A DNA stretch of 27,117 bases, taken from contig JAEYRW010000184.1 of the NCBI GenBank assembly GCA_023435435.1, forward strand, positions 1 to 27,117, given 5' to 3'. Made by a program: the position numbers and the translations under genes. Of the stretch, positions 7,225 to 14,735 are shown in pieces. Each line of letters starts with the position of its first letter. The stretch's first letter is position 1. The notes beneath the pieces are model-generated. The model was not told the origin of the DNA. It made no database searches and was given only the letters and a program-made list of their open reading frames with translations. The DNA comes from Bacillota bacterium. Lineage in GTDB: Bacteria; Bacillota; Clostridia; Christensenellales; Aristaeellaceae.

Positions 7225-7290
7225 GAATGTGGGATTCCAAAGGGACAATGTCCCTTTGGCCGGGGGACGGCGCCCCCCGGCGTTCCCCCG
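7225..7290 (-). repeat. Dispersed two-hairpin intergenic repeat, copy 1
   Basis: The element starts near GAATG at 7225. It has an 11-bp palindrome (arms CCAAAGGGACA 7237-7247 and TGTCCCTTTGG 7249-7259, one base between) and a GC-rich stem CCGGGGG/CCCCCGG (7260-7266 with 7274-7280), and ends with GGCGTTCCCCC. A second full copy lies inverted at 26922-27012. Both stand immediately downstream of a stop codon (here the nitroreductase) in the same orientation relative to that gene, so the hairpins may also act as 3'-end structures. Confidence 0.8.
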
Positions 7291-7292
7291 TT

Positions 7293-7865
7293 CTACTCCA
7301 CGATGATCTCCTCGAGCGTGCGCTTGGGCACGTAGTGTTTCCCCGCCTCGTCCCGGTAATACTTGACGGAATCCGCGGCGTCGACGATTTCGATGTCCTC
7401 CTCGCCCTTGCCGAAGGCGACGACGAGGGCGATTTCCAGGTTTTCGGGGAGCAGGAGCGCTTCCTTGAGGCTGGGCTTAAAGGAGCCGATCATGCAGCCG
7501 GAGAGGCCCATTTCAGCCGCGCCCAGGAGCATGGTCTGGGCGGCGATGCCCACGTCCTTGTCGGCGTGGCGCGTCTCGGGGGTGATCCCCTTGTCCACGC
7601 AGATGACGATGAACGCCGTGGGACGGTGGCCCTCGGGCGGAAGCTTCAGCTGCGGAAGCGAACCGCCCCAGCCGGTGAGGGGCTGGATGACGGCGTTGGT
7701 CTTTTTGTCCGCCGACAGGAAGTATTTCAGGGGCTGACGGTTGGCGGCGGAGGGCGAGAGCCGGGCGAGGTTGACCAGGGAAACGAGCTCCGTGCGGGTG
7801 ATTTCACGGCTCTCGTCGAAGGTTCTCTGGCTGCGGTTCTTGAGGACCAAATCCTTGAAGTTCAT
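7293..7865 (-). CDS. Nitroreductase-family flavoprotein
   Basis: Nitroreductase-fold proteins bind FMN and reduce nitro compounds, quinones or other acceptors with NAD(P)H. The N-terminal RSQRTFDES segment (FMN phosphate contact), the ARLSPSAANRQP block and the GLSGCMIGSF segment are typical, as is the 190-residue length. The natural substrate is unknown. Its ATG (7865) overlaps the kinase stop as ATGA, with SD GGGAGG in the end of the kinase gene, so the two are probably co-translated. A dispersed repeat begins within a few bases of its stop codon. No signal peptide is seen. Confidence 0.9.
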   Translation of the reverse strand: MNFKDLVLKNRSQRTFDESREITRTELVSLVNLARLSPSAANRQPLKYFLSADKKTNAVIQPLTGWGGSLPQLKLPPEGHRPTAFIVICVDKGITPETRHADKDVGIAAQTMLLGAAEMGLSGCMIGSFKPSLKEALLLPENLEIALVVAFGKGEEDIEIVDAADSVKYYRDEAGKHYVPKRTLEEIIVE

Positions 7866-9010
7866 AAGGCACCTCCCGTAAGCTTTTGATAGGTGTTCGT
7901 CGCGACGCCGAGTTCCTCGTCGGCGGGGATCACGTGCGCCGAGACGCGGGAATCGTCTGTGGATATGGTGAATTCGTCCCGGGCGTTGCGCGCTTCATCG
8001 AGTTTGACGCCCATGTGCGCGATCTGGCGCAGAACCTCCGCGCGCAGCCGGGCGTCGTGTTCGCCCACGCCGCCGGTGAACGCCAGCGCGTCGAGGCCGC
8101 CCAGCTCGGCGTAATAGGCGCCGACGTAGCGCACGATGCCGTTGATGTAGACGTCGATGGCGAGCTTTGCGCGCGCGTTTCCGCCGTCCGCCGCCTCGCG
8201 CAGGTGGCGCATGTCCCCCGACACGCCGGAAATGCCCAGAAGCCCACCCTTCTTTTCGAGGGCGGAGACCACGTCGCCCAAGGGCATGCCCTCGGAAACG
8301 AGGAAGGGGATGATGTAAGGGTCGATGTCCCCCGCGCGGTTGGCGTTGAGGATGCCCGCCTGGAGCGAAAGCCCGAAGCTGTTGTCCACGCTTTTGCCGT
8401 CCAGAATCGCGCAGATGGAGCCGCTGCCGCCCAAATGGCAGGAAATCACGCGCCGCTTGTCCGCAAGGCGGGCGGCCACGTAGGAATGGGACGCGCCGTG
8501 ATAGCCCATCTTGCAGATGCCGTATTTCTCCGTGAGCTCATAGGGAATTCCGTACACCCGGCGCTCCGGGGGGATGGTTGTGTGAAACGCCGTCTCGAAG
8601 GAGCCCACCAGCGGCGTTTCGGGCATGAGAAACCGGAACACCGAAATGGCGTCGAGGTAGGCGCGGTTGTGCGCGGGGGCGACGGACAGGTAATCCTCCA
8701 TGCCCGCAAGCACGGCTTCGTGCAGGATATGCACCCCTGGAAATCCCTTGGAGAGCACGGTTTTGAAGCCCACGGCGTCGATTTGAACGGGGCCCAGGTC
8801 GGTCAAAAACCGCTTCACGCCCGTCATGTAGTCTGGCACGGACTGGCCCGCTTGGGATCGTTCGTTTTCCGCCGATTTGAAGGCGTAGATGGCGTCCGTC
8901 CGGGAACCGACGCGCTCGACCTTTCCGGCGGCGAGGACGCGCCGTTCCGGAAATTCGTAGAGCTTGAACTTCAAGGACGTGCTTCCGGCGTTGCAAACGA
9001 GGATATTCAT
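7862..9010 (-). CDS. Divergent acetokinase-family kinase
   Basis: The protein has the ASKHA acetate/propionate kinase fold: NAGSTSLKF at 7-15, a GYHGASHSYV block with His171, a GDIDPYI block after Arg225, FTGGVGE at 311-317 and the terminal EELGVATNT. Judged by eye against characterised acetate kinases, several active-site positions differ. The Arg of the HRVVHGG motif is Lys83 in GFKTVLSKG, the catalytic Asp of FDTAFH is Glu139, and the Asn of CHLGNGSS is Gly195. Asn7, His171, Arg225 and the terminal Glu appear kept. It may therefore phosphorylate another carboxylate or have altered activity. No phosphotransacetylase gene is nearby. Start ATG 9010 (382 residues) fits SD GGAGG with 7-nt spacing; ATG 9016 and a longer start at 9058 fit worse. 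Confidence 0.82.
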   Translation of the reverse strand: MNILVCNAGSTSLKFKLYEFPERRVLAAGKVERVGSRTDAIYAFKSAENERSQAGQSVPDYMTGVKRFLTDLGPVQIDAVGFKTVLSKGFPGVHILHEAVLAGMEDYLSVAPAHNRAYLDAISVFRFLMPETPLVGSFETAFHTTIPPERRVYGIPYELTEKYGICKMGYHGASHSYVAARLADKRRVISCHLGGSGSICAILDGKSVDNSFGLSLQAGILNANRAGDIDPYIIPFLVSEGMPLGDVVSALEKKGGLLGISGVSGDMRHLREAADGGNARAKLAIDVYINGIVRYVGAYYAELGGLDALAFTGGVGEHDARLRAEVLRQIAHMGVKLDEARNARDEFTISTDDSRVSAHVIPADEELGVATNTYQKLTGGAL

Positions 9011-9028
9011 GGACATCCCTCCCGGGCC

Positions 9029-9057
9029 ATTATAACAAACGGGGCCGCGGGTGTCCA
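9029..9057 (-). promoter_or_regulatory. Promoter of the acetokinase-family gene
   Basis: On the minus strand a -35 TGGACA (9057-9052), 17-bp spacer, extended TGT and -10 TATAAT (9034-9029) are visible. The start site would fall near 9022, at the SD, so the leader is only about a dozen bases. Confidence 0.78.
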
Positions 9058-9065
9058 CAAATACA

Positions 9066-9094
9066 TTGCAAAATGGATTAATACCAATTATAAT
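9066..9094 (+). promoter_or_regulatory. Promoter of the M24 peptidase and yraN
   Basis: A -35 TTGCAA at 9066-9071, 17-bp spacer and perfect -10 TATAAT at 9089-9094. Initiation near 9101 would leave a leader of about 14 nt that still contains AAGGAG. The -35 is 8 bp from the -35 of the divergent kinase promoter. Confidence 0.8.
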
Positions 9095-9114
9095 GGCAAA
9101 AAGGAGATGAGTCC

Positions 9115-10185
9115 ATGAACCTGAAAAGGCTTGCGCGCGTGATTGAAAACATGGGACGGACGGGGCTTTCCTGCATCCTCGTAACCGCGCCCCATTCGGT
9201 TTATTATCTGACGGGCCTGTTTGTGCACCCCGGCGAACGCATGCTGGCGCTGATGGTGAAAGAGGACGGCACGGCGCGGCTGTTTGCCAACCGGCTGTTC
9301 GCCCTTCCGCCCCAGGAAGACCTGCCCATTACCGAATTTGACGATACGGAGGACGCGGTGGGCGTGCTGGCCGGTTTTTTGCCCGCCGGGAAGGTCGGCA
9401 TCGACAAGCTGTGGCCCAGCGAGTTTACCATCCGGCTCATGCAGGCGCGGGGCGATATCGCCCCCGTCGTGGGCTCGGCGCCCGTGGACGACGCGCGGAT
9501 GATCAAGGACGCGGAGGAGATCGCGCGCATGCGCGAAAGCTCCCATCTCAATGACGCCGCGGTGGGACGGCTCATCCCCACCCTGCAATTGGGCGAGACG
9601 GAGCTCGACGTGTGCGACCGGTACGCGCGCTTCGCCAAGGAGGTCGGCGGCGAGGGCGTGAGCTTCGGGCCGCTGGTGTGCTTCGGGCAAAACTGCGCGG
9701 AGCCGCACCACGCCTCGGACGGGACGCCGCTTGGGGTTGGGCAGACCGTGATTCTGGACGTGGGGCTTTCCCACGGGCGCATGATGAGCGACATGACGCG
9801 CACGGTGGTTTTCGGCAGGGCCACGGACGAAATGAAGAAGGTATACGACCTGGTTCTGCGCGCCAACGAGGCGGGGCGGCGCGCCGCGCGCCCGGGCGTC
9901 GAAATGCGCGAAATCGACCGCGCCGCGCGCAAAATCATCGAGGACGCGGGCTACGGAAAATTCTTTATTCACCGGCTCGGGCACGGCATCGGGCTCGAGG
10001 TGCACGAGCCCATGGACGCAAGCGCGGTCAATGCGCGCAAGGCCATGGCGGGCATGACTTTTTCCGTGGAGCCGGGCATCTACCTGCCCGGAACGTTCGG
10101 CGTGCGCATCGAGGACCTGGTCTGCGTGACGGAGGACGGCTGCGAGACGCTGAACGGGCTGGATCGGACGCTCGTGGAGCTGTGA
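9115..10185 (+). CDS. M24-family metallopeptidase, Xaa-Pro aminopeptidase/dipeptidase type
   Basis: These two-metal peptidases remove residues ahead of proline. An N-terminal creatinase-like domain (about 1-125, HSVYYLTGL near residues 26-34) precedes the pita-bread catalytic domain. All five metal ligands are visible: Asp in VILDVG, Asp in MSDMTRT, His in HRLGHGIG, Glu in SVEPGIY and Glu in VRIEDLV, with the second His in EVHEP. Length 356 residues fits PepQ/PepP-like proteins of Bacillota. Aminopeptidase and dipeptidase activities cannot be separated by eye. Start ATG 9115 has SD AGGAG. The stop overlaps the yraN start (GTGA). Cytoplasmic: no signal peptide. Confidence 0.92.
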   Translation: MNLKRLARVIENMGRTGLSCILVTAPHSVYYLTGLFVHPGERMLALMVKEDGTARLFANRLFALPPQEDLPITEFDDTEDAVGVLAGFLPAGKVGIDKLWPSEFTIRLMQARGDIAPVVGSAPVDDARMIKDAEEIARMRESSHLNDAAVGRLIPTLQLGETELDVCDRYARFAKEVGGEGVSFGPLVCFGQNCAEPHHASDGTPLGVGQTVILDVGLSHGRMMSDMTRTVVFGRATDEMKKVYDLVLRANEAGRRAARPGVEMREIDRAARKIIEDAGYGKFFIHRLGHGIGLEVHEPMDASAVNARKAMAGMTFSVEPGIYLPGTFGVRIEDLVCVTEDGCETLNGLDRTLVEL

Positions 10186-10532
10186 ACCCCGCGCGGATCG
10201 GGGCCGGGGCCGAGGCGGCCGCCCGGGACTTTCTCGTGGGGACCGGCGCGGAGATCGTGGCGGCCAACGTCCGCATCGCCAACGCGGAAATCGACATCAT
10301 CGCGCGATGGGGCGATTTGACCGCGTTTGTCGAGGTCAAGGCGCGCGGCAGCGCGCGCTACGGGCGGCCCGCCGAGGCCGTGACCGCGGACAAGCGGCGG
10401 CGGATCATCCGCGCGGCCCGCGCCTACGCGGCGGAGAACGGGCTGTCCGATTCCCCCCTGCGCTTTGACGTCATCGAGATCATGCCGGGGGAGATCAACC
10501 ACATTCCCGGCGCGTTCGACGCCGGCGGATGA
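10182..10532 (+). CDS. yraN: YraN/UPF0102 endonuclease-like protein
   Basis: This small restriction-endonuclease-fold protein has no firmly settled role. The family core is present: an N-terminal GAEAAARDFL helix, then AEIDIIARWGDLTAFVEVKAR, which holds the Asp and the Glu-x-Lys nuclease signature, then YGRPAEAVTADKRRRI. The length of 116 residues is standard. The GTG start at 10182 overlaps the stop of the peptidase gene by four bases. YraN genes often sit between rnhB and comM in Bacillota. Here the gene is on the opposite strand from rnhB and 4.2 kb before comM, consistent with rearrangement of that block. Confidence 0.9.
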   Translation: MNPARIGAGAEAAARDFLVGTGAEIVAANVRIANAEIDIIARWGDLTAFVEVKARGSARYGRPAEAVTADKRRRIIRAARAYAAENGLSDSPLRFDVIEIMPGEINHIPGAFDAGG

Positions 10533-10827
10533 TAGAACAGGCGGCCCGGCGGGAATTTATCGATCCAAAGTCTGTTTTGGGCGCGGGCGGGCAGTAAAAA
10601 ACGCGATGCGGCGGTCGATATATCAGTCTGAAGTCGGTTCCGAGGATTGTCCGCGCCGACGGACAGGAAGGGGCCGCGCGCGCCCGCGCATGCGGAAAGC
10701 TTCCCGCCTCCGGACGGAAAAGCCCAATCTGAACCAACGGGGCCGCTCTTTCGTCACATACGGCGAAGGAATTCATCGGGCGGATATGGAAATGATATCT
10801 TTGGCAAAAACTTGAGGAGACATCGAT
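10533..10827 (+). other. Gene-free stretch with two imperfect 23-nt repeats
   Basis: No convincing gene, promoter or terminator was found in these 295 bases. Two similar 23-nt segments at 10554-10576 and 10617-10639 agree at about 16 positions (shared cores TATC and AAGTC-GTT). Only the final bases are assignable: AGGAG at 10815-10819, the SD of the following membrane protein. A TTCATC/TGATAT pair near 10772-10798 has only a 15-bp spacer and is a poor promoter. Confidence 0.5.
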
Positions 10828-13800
10828 ATGCGAAGGACATTGGCCGCGCTTTGGGCCGTTTTTATCCTGCTTCTGCTCCCGCTTTCCGCGTCCGCGGAAG
10901 CGGCGGGGGACAATCTCGTCCTGAACGCCGGATTTGACGAGATGGATTCGTCGAACCTGCCGACGGGCTGGTACCGCGACATGTGGTACACCCAAAGCGG
11001 GGTATCCGAGCTGACGGTGGCGGCGGACGGCTACGAGGGCGCGTGCGTCAAGGTGGAAAACATCACCGAAAACGACGCGCGCTTTGCGCAGGACATCGCC
11101 GTTGCGCCGGACACCCTCTACGAGATCACCGCCATGGTGAAGGCGGAGGGCATTCCGTCCGGGGAAAGCGGCGAGCTCATCGGCGCGAACATCTCCGTCC
11201 GGGACACGTTCTCCTATTCCGCCTCCCTCTACGATACGGGCGGCGAATGGGTCAAGCTCACCTTCTACGGAAAGACGGGCGCGGAGCAGACGAGTCTGAC
11301 GCTCCTCGCCCGGGTGGGCGGGTATAGCTCCGTCAACACCGGAACGGCGTGGTTTGATTCCGTCACCATGACCGAGGTCGCCGCGGTTCCGGCGGGGCAG
11401 ACGACCTTCGACTTCACGCCCATCAGCAGTTCCTCCTCCGCAAGCACATCCAGCGATACGGACGAACCCTCGCGCAATACCGAGGCGTGGCTCCTGGCCG
11501 CGTTCGGCATCGCGCTTCTCGCCGTGGCGCTCATCCGGAAATCCGGACGGACGGAATTAAAGGACGGGCGGCACTACGAAGCCTGGTTTCTGGTTCTGCT
11601 CCTCGCGGCGGTGGCCTTCCGGCTGGTGGTGGCGGCGCGGGTGTACGGCTACCACACGGACATCAACTGCTTCACGGCGTGGTCCGAGCGCATTTACTCG
11701 GTGGGCTATACGAACTTTTATCGCGCGGATTACTTCTGCGACTATCCCCCGCTCTACATGGCGATGCTCTGGTTCGTGGGCGCCGTGCGCAACCTTTTCG
11801 GCATTGCGTACGGCTCCACGGCCCACGTGATCCTGGTCAAGCTCATCCCGATTCTCGCGGACGCGGCGATGGCCTACCTCGTCTACCTCTTCGCGAAAAA
11901 GCGCGTCAATGCGCGCGCGGCCATGCTGCTGGGTGCGGTGTGCGCCCTCAACCCCGCCGCCATCATCGATTCCGCCGCGTGGGGGCAGATCGACAGTGTG
12001 TTCACCGTTTTCCTGGCGCTTGGCGCGGTGCTTCTGAGCGAACGGGACTATGTCTGGGCGCTCCCCATGTTTACGCTTTCGATGCTGATGAAGCCCCAGG
12101 CGCTGCTGTTCGCGCCCCTGGGCCTTCTCGCGCTGGTGGCAAGCCTCGCCTGGCGGCCCAAGAAGCGGAAGATCCTGAGCGCGGTCTACGGACTCGCGGC
12201 GTCTTTGGCACTTCTCTTGCTGGCGGGCTTCGTGTTCCACGAGGACGGCGTCGGGCCGGTCCGCTGGCTGTACGAGCTCTACGGCAGCACCATGGGCAGC
12301 TACCAGTACCTCACAATCAACGCCCTCAATTTGTACGAGCTCCTCGGCCTCAACTGGGCGAGCCTGGCGGACAACGCGGCGCTTACGGCGTTCGCGTATG
12401 TGATGTTCGCCCTCTCCTACCTCTACGCGTTCGCGCTCTATGTCCGCGCAAAGAGTCCCTCGGCGATCTTCCTGTCCGGCGCGGTGCTCATCATGCTGAT
12501 CTGCGCGTTCGGCCCCATGATCCACGAGCGGTACGTGTACCCGGCGCTCATCCTGCTGCTGCTTGCCTACGTGGCGGAAAAGGACGTGCGCATCCTCATC
12601 TCTCTGGCGGTTCTCACGGTGACGCTGTTTCTGAACCAGATTCTGGTTTTGCAGGGCGGGATGACCGCCGCCAACTTCGGGCACCTCCAATCCTCGGAGG
12701 ATTGGCTCAACGCGCCCCTTTCGCTGCTGGTGGTGGCAAACGCCTGCTACGCGGCGTACGTCGCCTTCAACATGTACTTTATGGAAGAGCGCGTTCCGCT
12801 GAACGCGAAGCCCCTCGAGGGACCGACGCCCGCGCGGGAAGGGTTGTTCGTGCGGCGCGATTACCGGCTCAACCTCAAGAGGTGGGACTACATCGTCATG
12901 GCGGGCGTTACCGTGGCGTATTCGGTCTTGACGTTTGTAAACCTCGGAACCCTCAGCGCGCCGCAAACGAGCTGGACCTCCGCCCAGGCGGGCGAGGAGG
13001 TGGTGTTCGATCTGGGCGCGACGGAGACGTTCCGGATGGAGTACTACGGCGGCATCTGCGACAGCAACTTCACCGTGGAGCTTTCAAACGACGGCGAAAC
13101 GTGGACGGCGCCCCAGTACGCCATGTACAATCAGGGGCAGGTGTTCCGCTGGCTGTTCTACTACCCGGTCAACAACGACGACAAGCAGACGACCCTCTAC
13201 GGCGAAACCGTGCCCACCGAGGACGGCAGCGCCTACACGGTGTTTGCCTCGGCGTCCGACAAGTACCCCTACCAGACGGCGCGCTACGTGCGCATCACCG
13301 CCCAGGCGAGCGACTTCATCCTCTCCGAGGTCGGATTTTTGAACCCGGACGGCCAGACGCTGCCCGTATCCGTGGCGTCCGGAGACGGCGCTGCGCTCGT
13401 CGACGAGCAGGACACGGTGCCCCTGCACCCCAGCTACTACAATTCCACCTATTTCGACGAAATCTACCACGCGCGCACGGCCTACGAAAACCTGCACGGG
13501 CTGCACACCTACGAGTGGACGCACCCGCCCCTTGGCAAGGCCATGATGATGATCGGCATCCAGATCTTCGGCATGTGCCCGTTCGGCTGGCGGTTCATGG
13601 GCGCGGTGATGGGCATTCTGATGCTGCCGGTGATGTACCTCATGGTGAAGCAGCTGGGCGGGTCGCGCAGGATGGCGGCGCTGGCAATGCTTTTGATGAC
13701 CCTGGACGCCATGCACTTTACCCAGACGCGCATCGCCACCATCGACTCCTACGCGGTGTTCTGGATCATGCTCATGTACCTGTTCATGTTTAGGTACGTG

Positions 13801-14715
13801 CGGATGAGCTTCCACCACCAGCCGCTGATAAAAACGCTGATTCCGCTGATGCTGTGCGGGGTGACCATGGGCATCGCCTGGGCCACCAAGTGGATCGGCA
13901 TCTACGCCTCGGCGGGGCTCGCCGTGCTGTTCTTCTGGTCGCTCGCTTCCCGGTACCGGGAGCACCGCGAGGCACTGAAGCACCAGGCGGACGAATTTGA
14001 ATCCGACGAGGAACGGAACGCCGTGCGCGAGGCGCGGGGGAACTTCTGGAACAACGCCGTCATCACCCTCTTCGTGTGCGCGGTGTTCTTCCTGGCGATT
14101 CCCGCGGCCATCTACTTCCTTTCCTACTACTGGCAGATGACGCCGGACGGCAGGTTCCACATCAAGGACATCCTGGATTTGCAGAAGACCATGTTCAACT
14201 ACCACAAGGGGCTCAAAAACGACGACCACTACTTCCGCTCGCCCTGGTATCAGTGGCCCGTCATCGCGTGGCCCATGTGGTACTACGACGGAAAGAGCTA
14301 CCTCGCCAGCGGCATGATCTCCTCGATCTCCTGCATGGGCAACCCCGCCGTCTGGTGGACGGGCTTTGTGGCCATCGTGTGGACCATCGTCGAGGCGGCG
14401 TGGAAAAAGCGCGCCCGCGTGGCAGGCGTCATCATCATGATCGGCTTCCTCTCCCAGTACCTGCCCTGGACGCTGGTGCCGCGCTCCATGTTCATCTACC
14501 ACTACTTCGCCAGCGTGCCGTTCATTATCATCGCCACGGCGTTTTTGCTGGGCAAGCTCGAACGGAACCGGCCCAAGGCGTTCCTGTGGTCGGCGGCCCT
14601 TCTGGTGGGCGCGGCGCTCATCCTGTTTGCGATGTTCTATCCGCTGGAGAGCGGGACCCCGGTGGCGCTTTCCTACGCCAAGCACCTGAGATGGTTTGAC
14701 TGGTACAATTACTAA
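10828..14715 (+). CDS. Tandem GT-C glycosyltransferase: CBM-like, GT-C, discoidin-like and PMT (GT39) domains
   Basis: This is a 1295-residue multi-pass membrane protein. Residues 1-24 are a signal peptide. 28-183 resemble a CBM4/9-like jelly-roll (NLVLNAGFDE, PTGW). 198-216 are a Ser/Thr linker. A hydrophobic unit (about 220-655) has GT-C hallmarks, with Asp278 in YHTDIN, CDYPPLY at 304-310 and AAWGQIDS at 383-390. 708-848 resemble a discoidin/F5-8C domain in an external loop. A second unit (about 860-1290) is a PMT-type protein with Asp877-Glu878 in YFDEIYHAR, THPPLGK at 898-904 and a C-terminal PMT block (PRSMFIYHYF). Such enzymes move sugars from polyprenyl-phosphate carriers to proteins or glycans outside the membrane. 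Both catalytic loops look intact. Acceptor and donor are unknown. SD AGGAG lies 8 nt before ATG. The frame is open throughout, so this is not an artefact of two adjoining genes. Confidence 0.85.
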   Translation: MRRTLAALWAVFILLLLPLSASAEAAGDNLVLNAGFDEMDSSNLPTGWYRDMWYTQSGVSELTVAADGYEGACVKVENITENDARFAQDIAVAPDTLYEITAMVKAEGIPSGESGELIGANISVRDTFSYSASLYDTGGEWVKLTFYGKTGAEQTSLTLLARVGGYSSVNTGTAWFDSVTMTEVAAVPAGQTTFDFTPISSSSSASTSSDTDEPSRNTEAWLLAAFGIALLAVALIRKSGRTELKDGRHYEAWFLVLLLAAVAFRLVVAARVYGYHTDINCFTAWSERIYSVGYTNFYRADYFCDYPPLYMAMLWFVGAVRNLFGIAYGSTAHVILVKLIPILADAAMAYLVYLFAKKRVNARAAMLLGAVCALNPAAIIDSAAWGQIDSVFTVFLALGAVLLSERDYVWALPMFTLSMLMKPQALLFAPLGLLALVASLAWRPKKRKILSAVYGLAASLALLLLAGFVFHEDGVGPVRWLYELYGSTMGSYQYLTINALNLYELLGLNWASLADNAALTAFAYVMFALSYLYAFALYVRAKSPSAIFLSGAVLIMLICAFGPMIHERYVYPALILLLLAYVAEKDVRILISLAVLTVTLFLNQILVLQGGMTAANFGHLQSSEDWLNAPLSLLVVANACYAAYVAFNMYFMEERVPLNAKPLEGPTPAREGLFVRRDYRLNLKRWDYIVMAGVTVAYSVLTFVNLGTLSAPQTSWTSAQAGEEVVFDLGATETFRMEYYGGICDSNFTVELSNDGETWTAPQYAMYNQGQVFRWLFYYPVNNDDKQTTLYGETVPTEDGSAYTVFASASDKYPYQTARYVRITAQASDFILSEVGFLNPDGQTLPVSVASGDGAALVDEQDTVPLHPSYYNSTYFDEIYHARTAYENLHGLHTYEWTHPPLGKAMMMIGIQIFGMCPFGWRFMGAVMGILMLPVMYLMVKQLGGSRRMAALAMLLMTLDAMHFTQTRIATIDSYAVFWIMLMYLFMFRYVRMSFHHQPLIKTLIPLMLCGVTMGIAWATKWIGIYASAGLAVLFFWSLASRYREHREALKHQADEFESDEERNAVREARGNFWNNAVITLFVCAVFFLAIPAAIYFLSYYWQMTPDGRFHIKDILDLQKTMFNYHKGLKNDDHYFRSPWYQWPVIAWPMWYYDGKSYLASGMISSISCMGNPAVWWTGFVAIVWTIVEAAWKKRARVAGVIIMIGFLSQYLPWTLVPRSMFIYHYFASVPFIIIATAFLLGKLERNRPKAFLWSAALLVGAALILFAMFYPLESGTPVALSYAKHLRWFDWYNY

Positions 14716-14735
14716 AGAATGAAGGTGGTGCGCGC

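Noticed and set aside
11557..14685. Very long open frames antisense to the double GT-C gene
   Set aside because: They mirror codon structure of a GC-rich gene, have His/Arg/Gly-rich composition, no SD and no recognisable domain. Similar antisense frames over topA, hslU and the M24 gene were rejected for the same reason.
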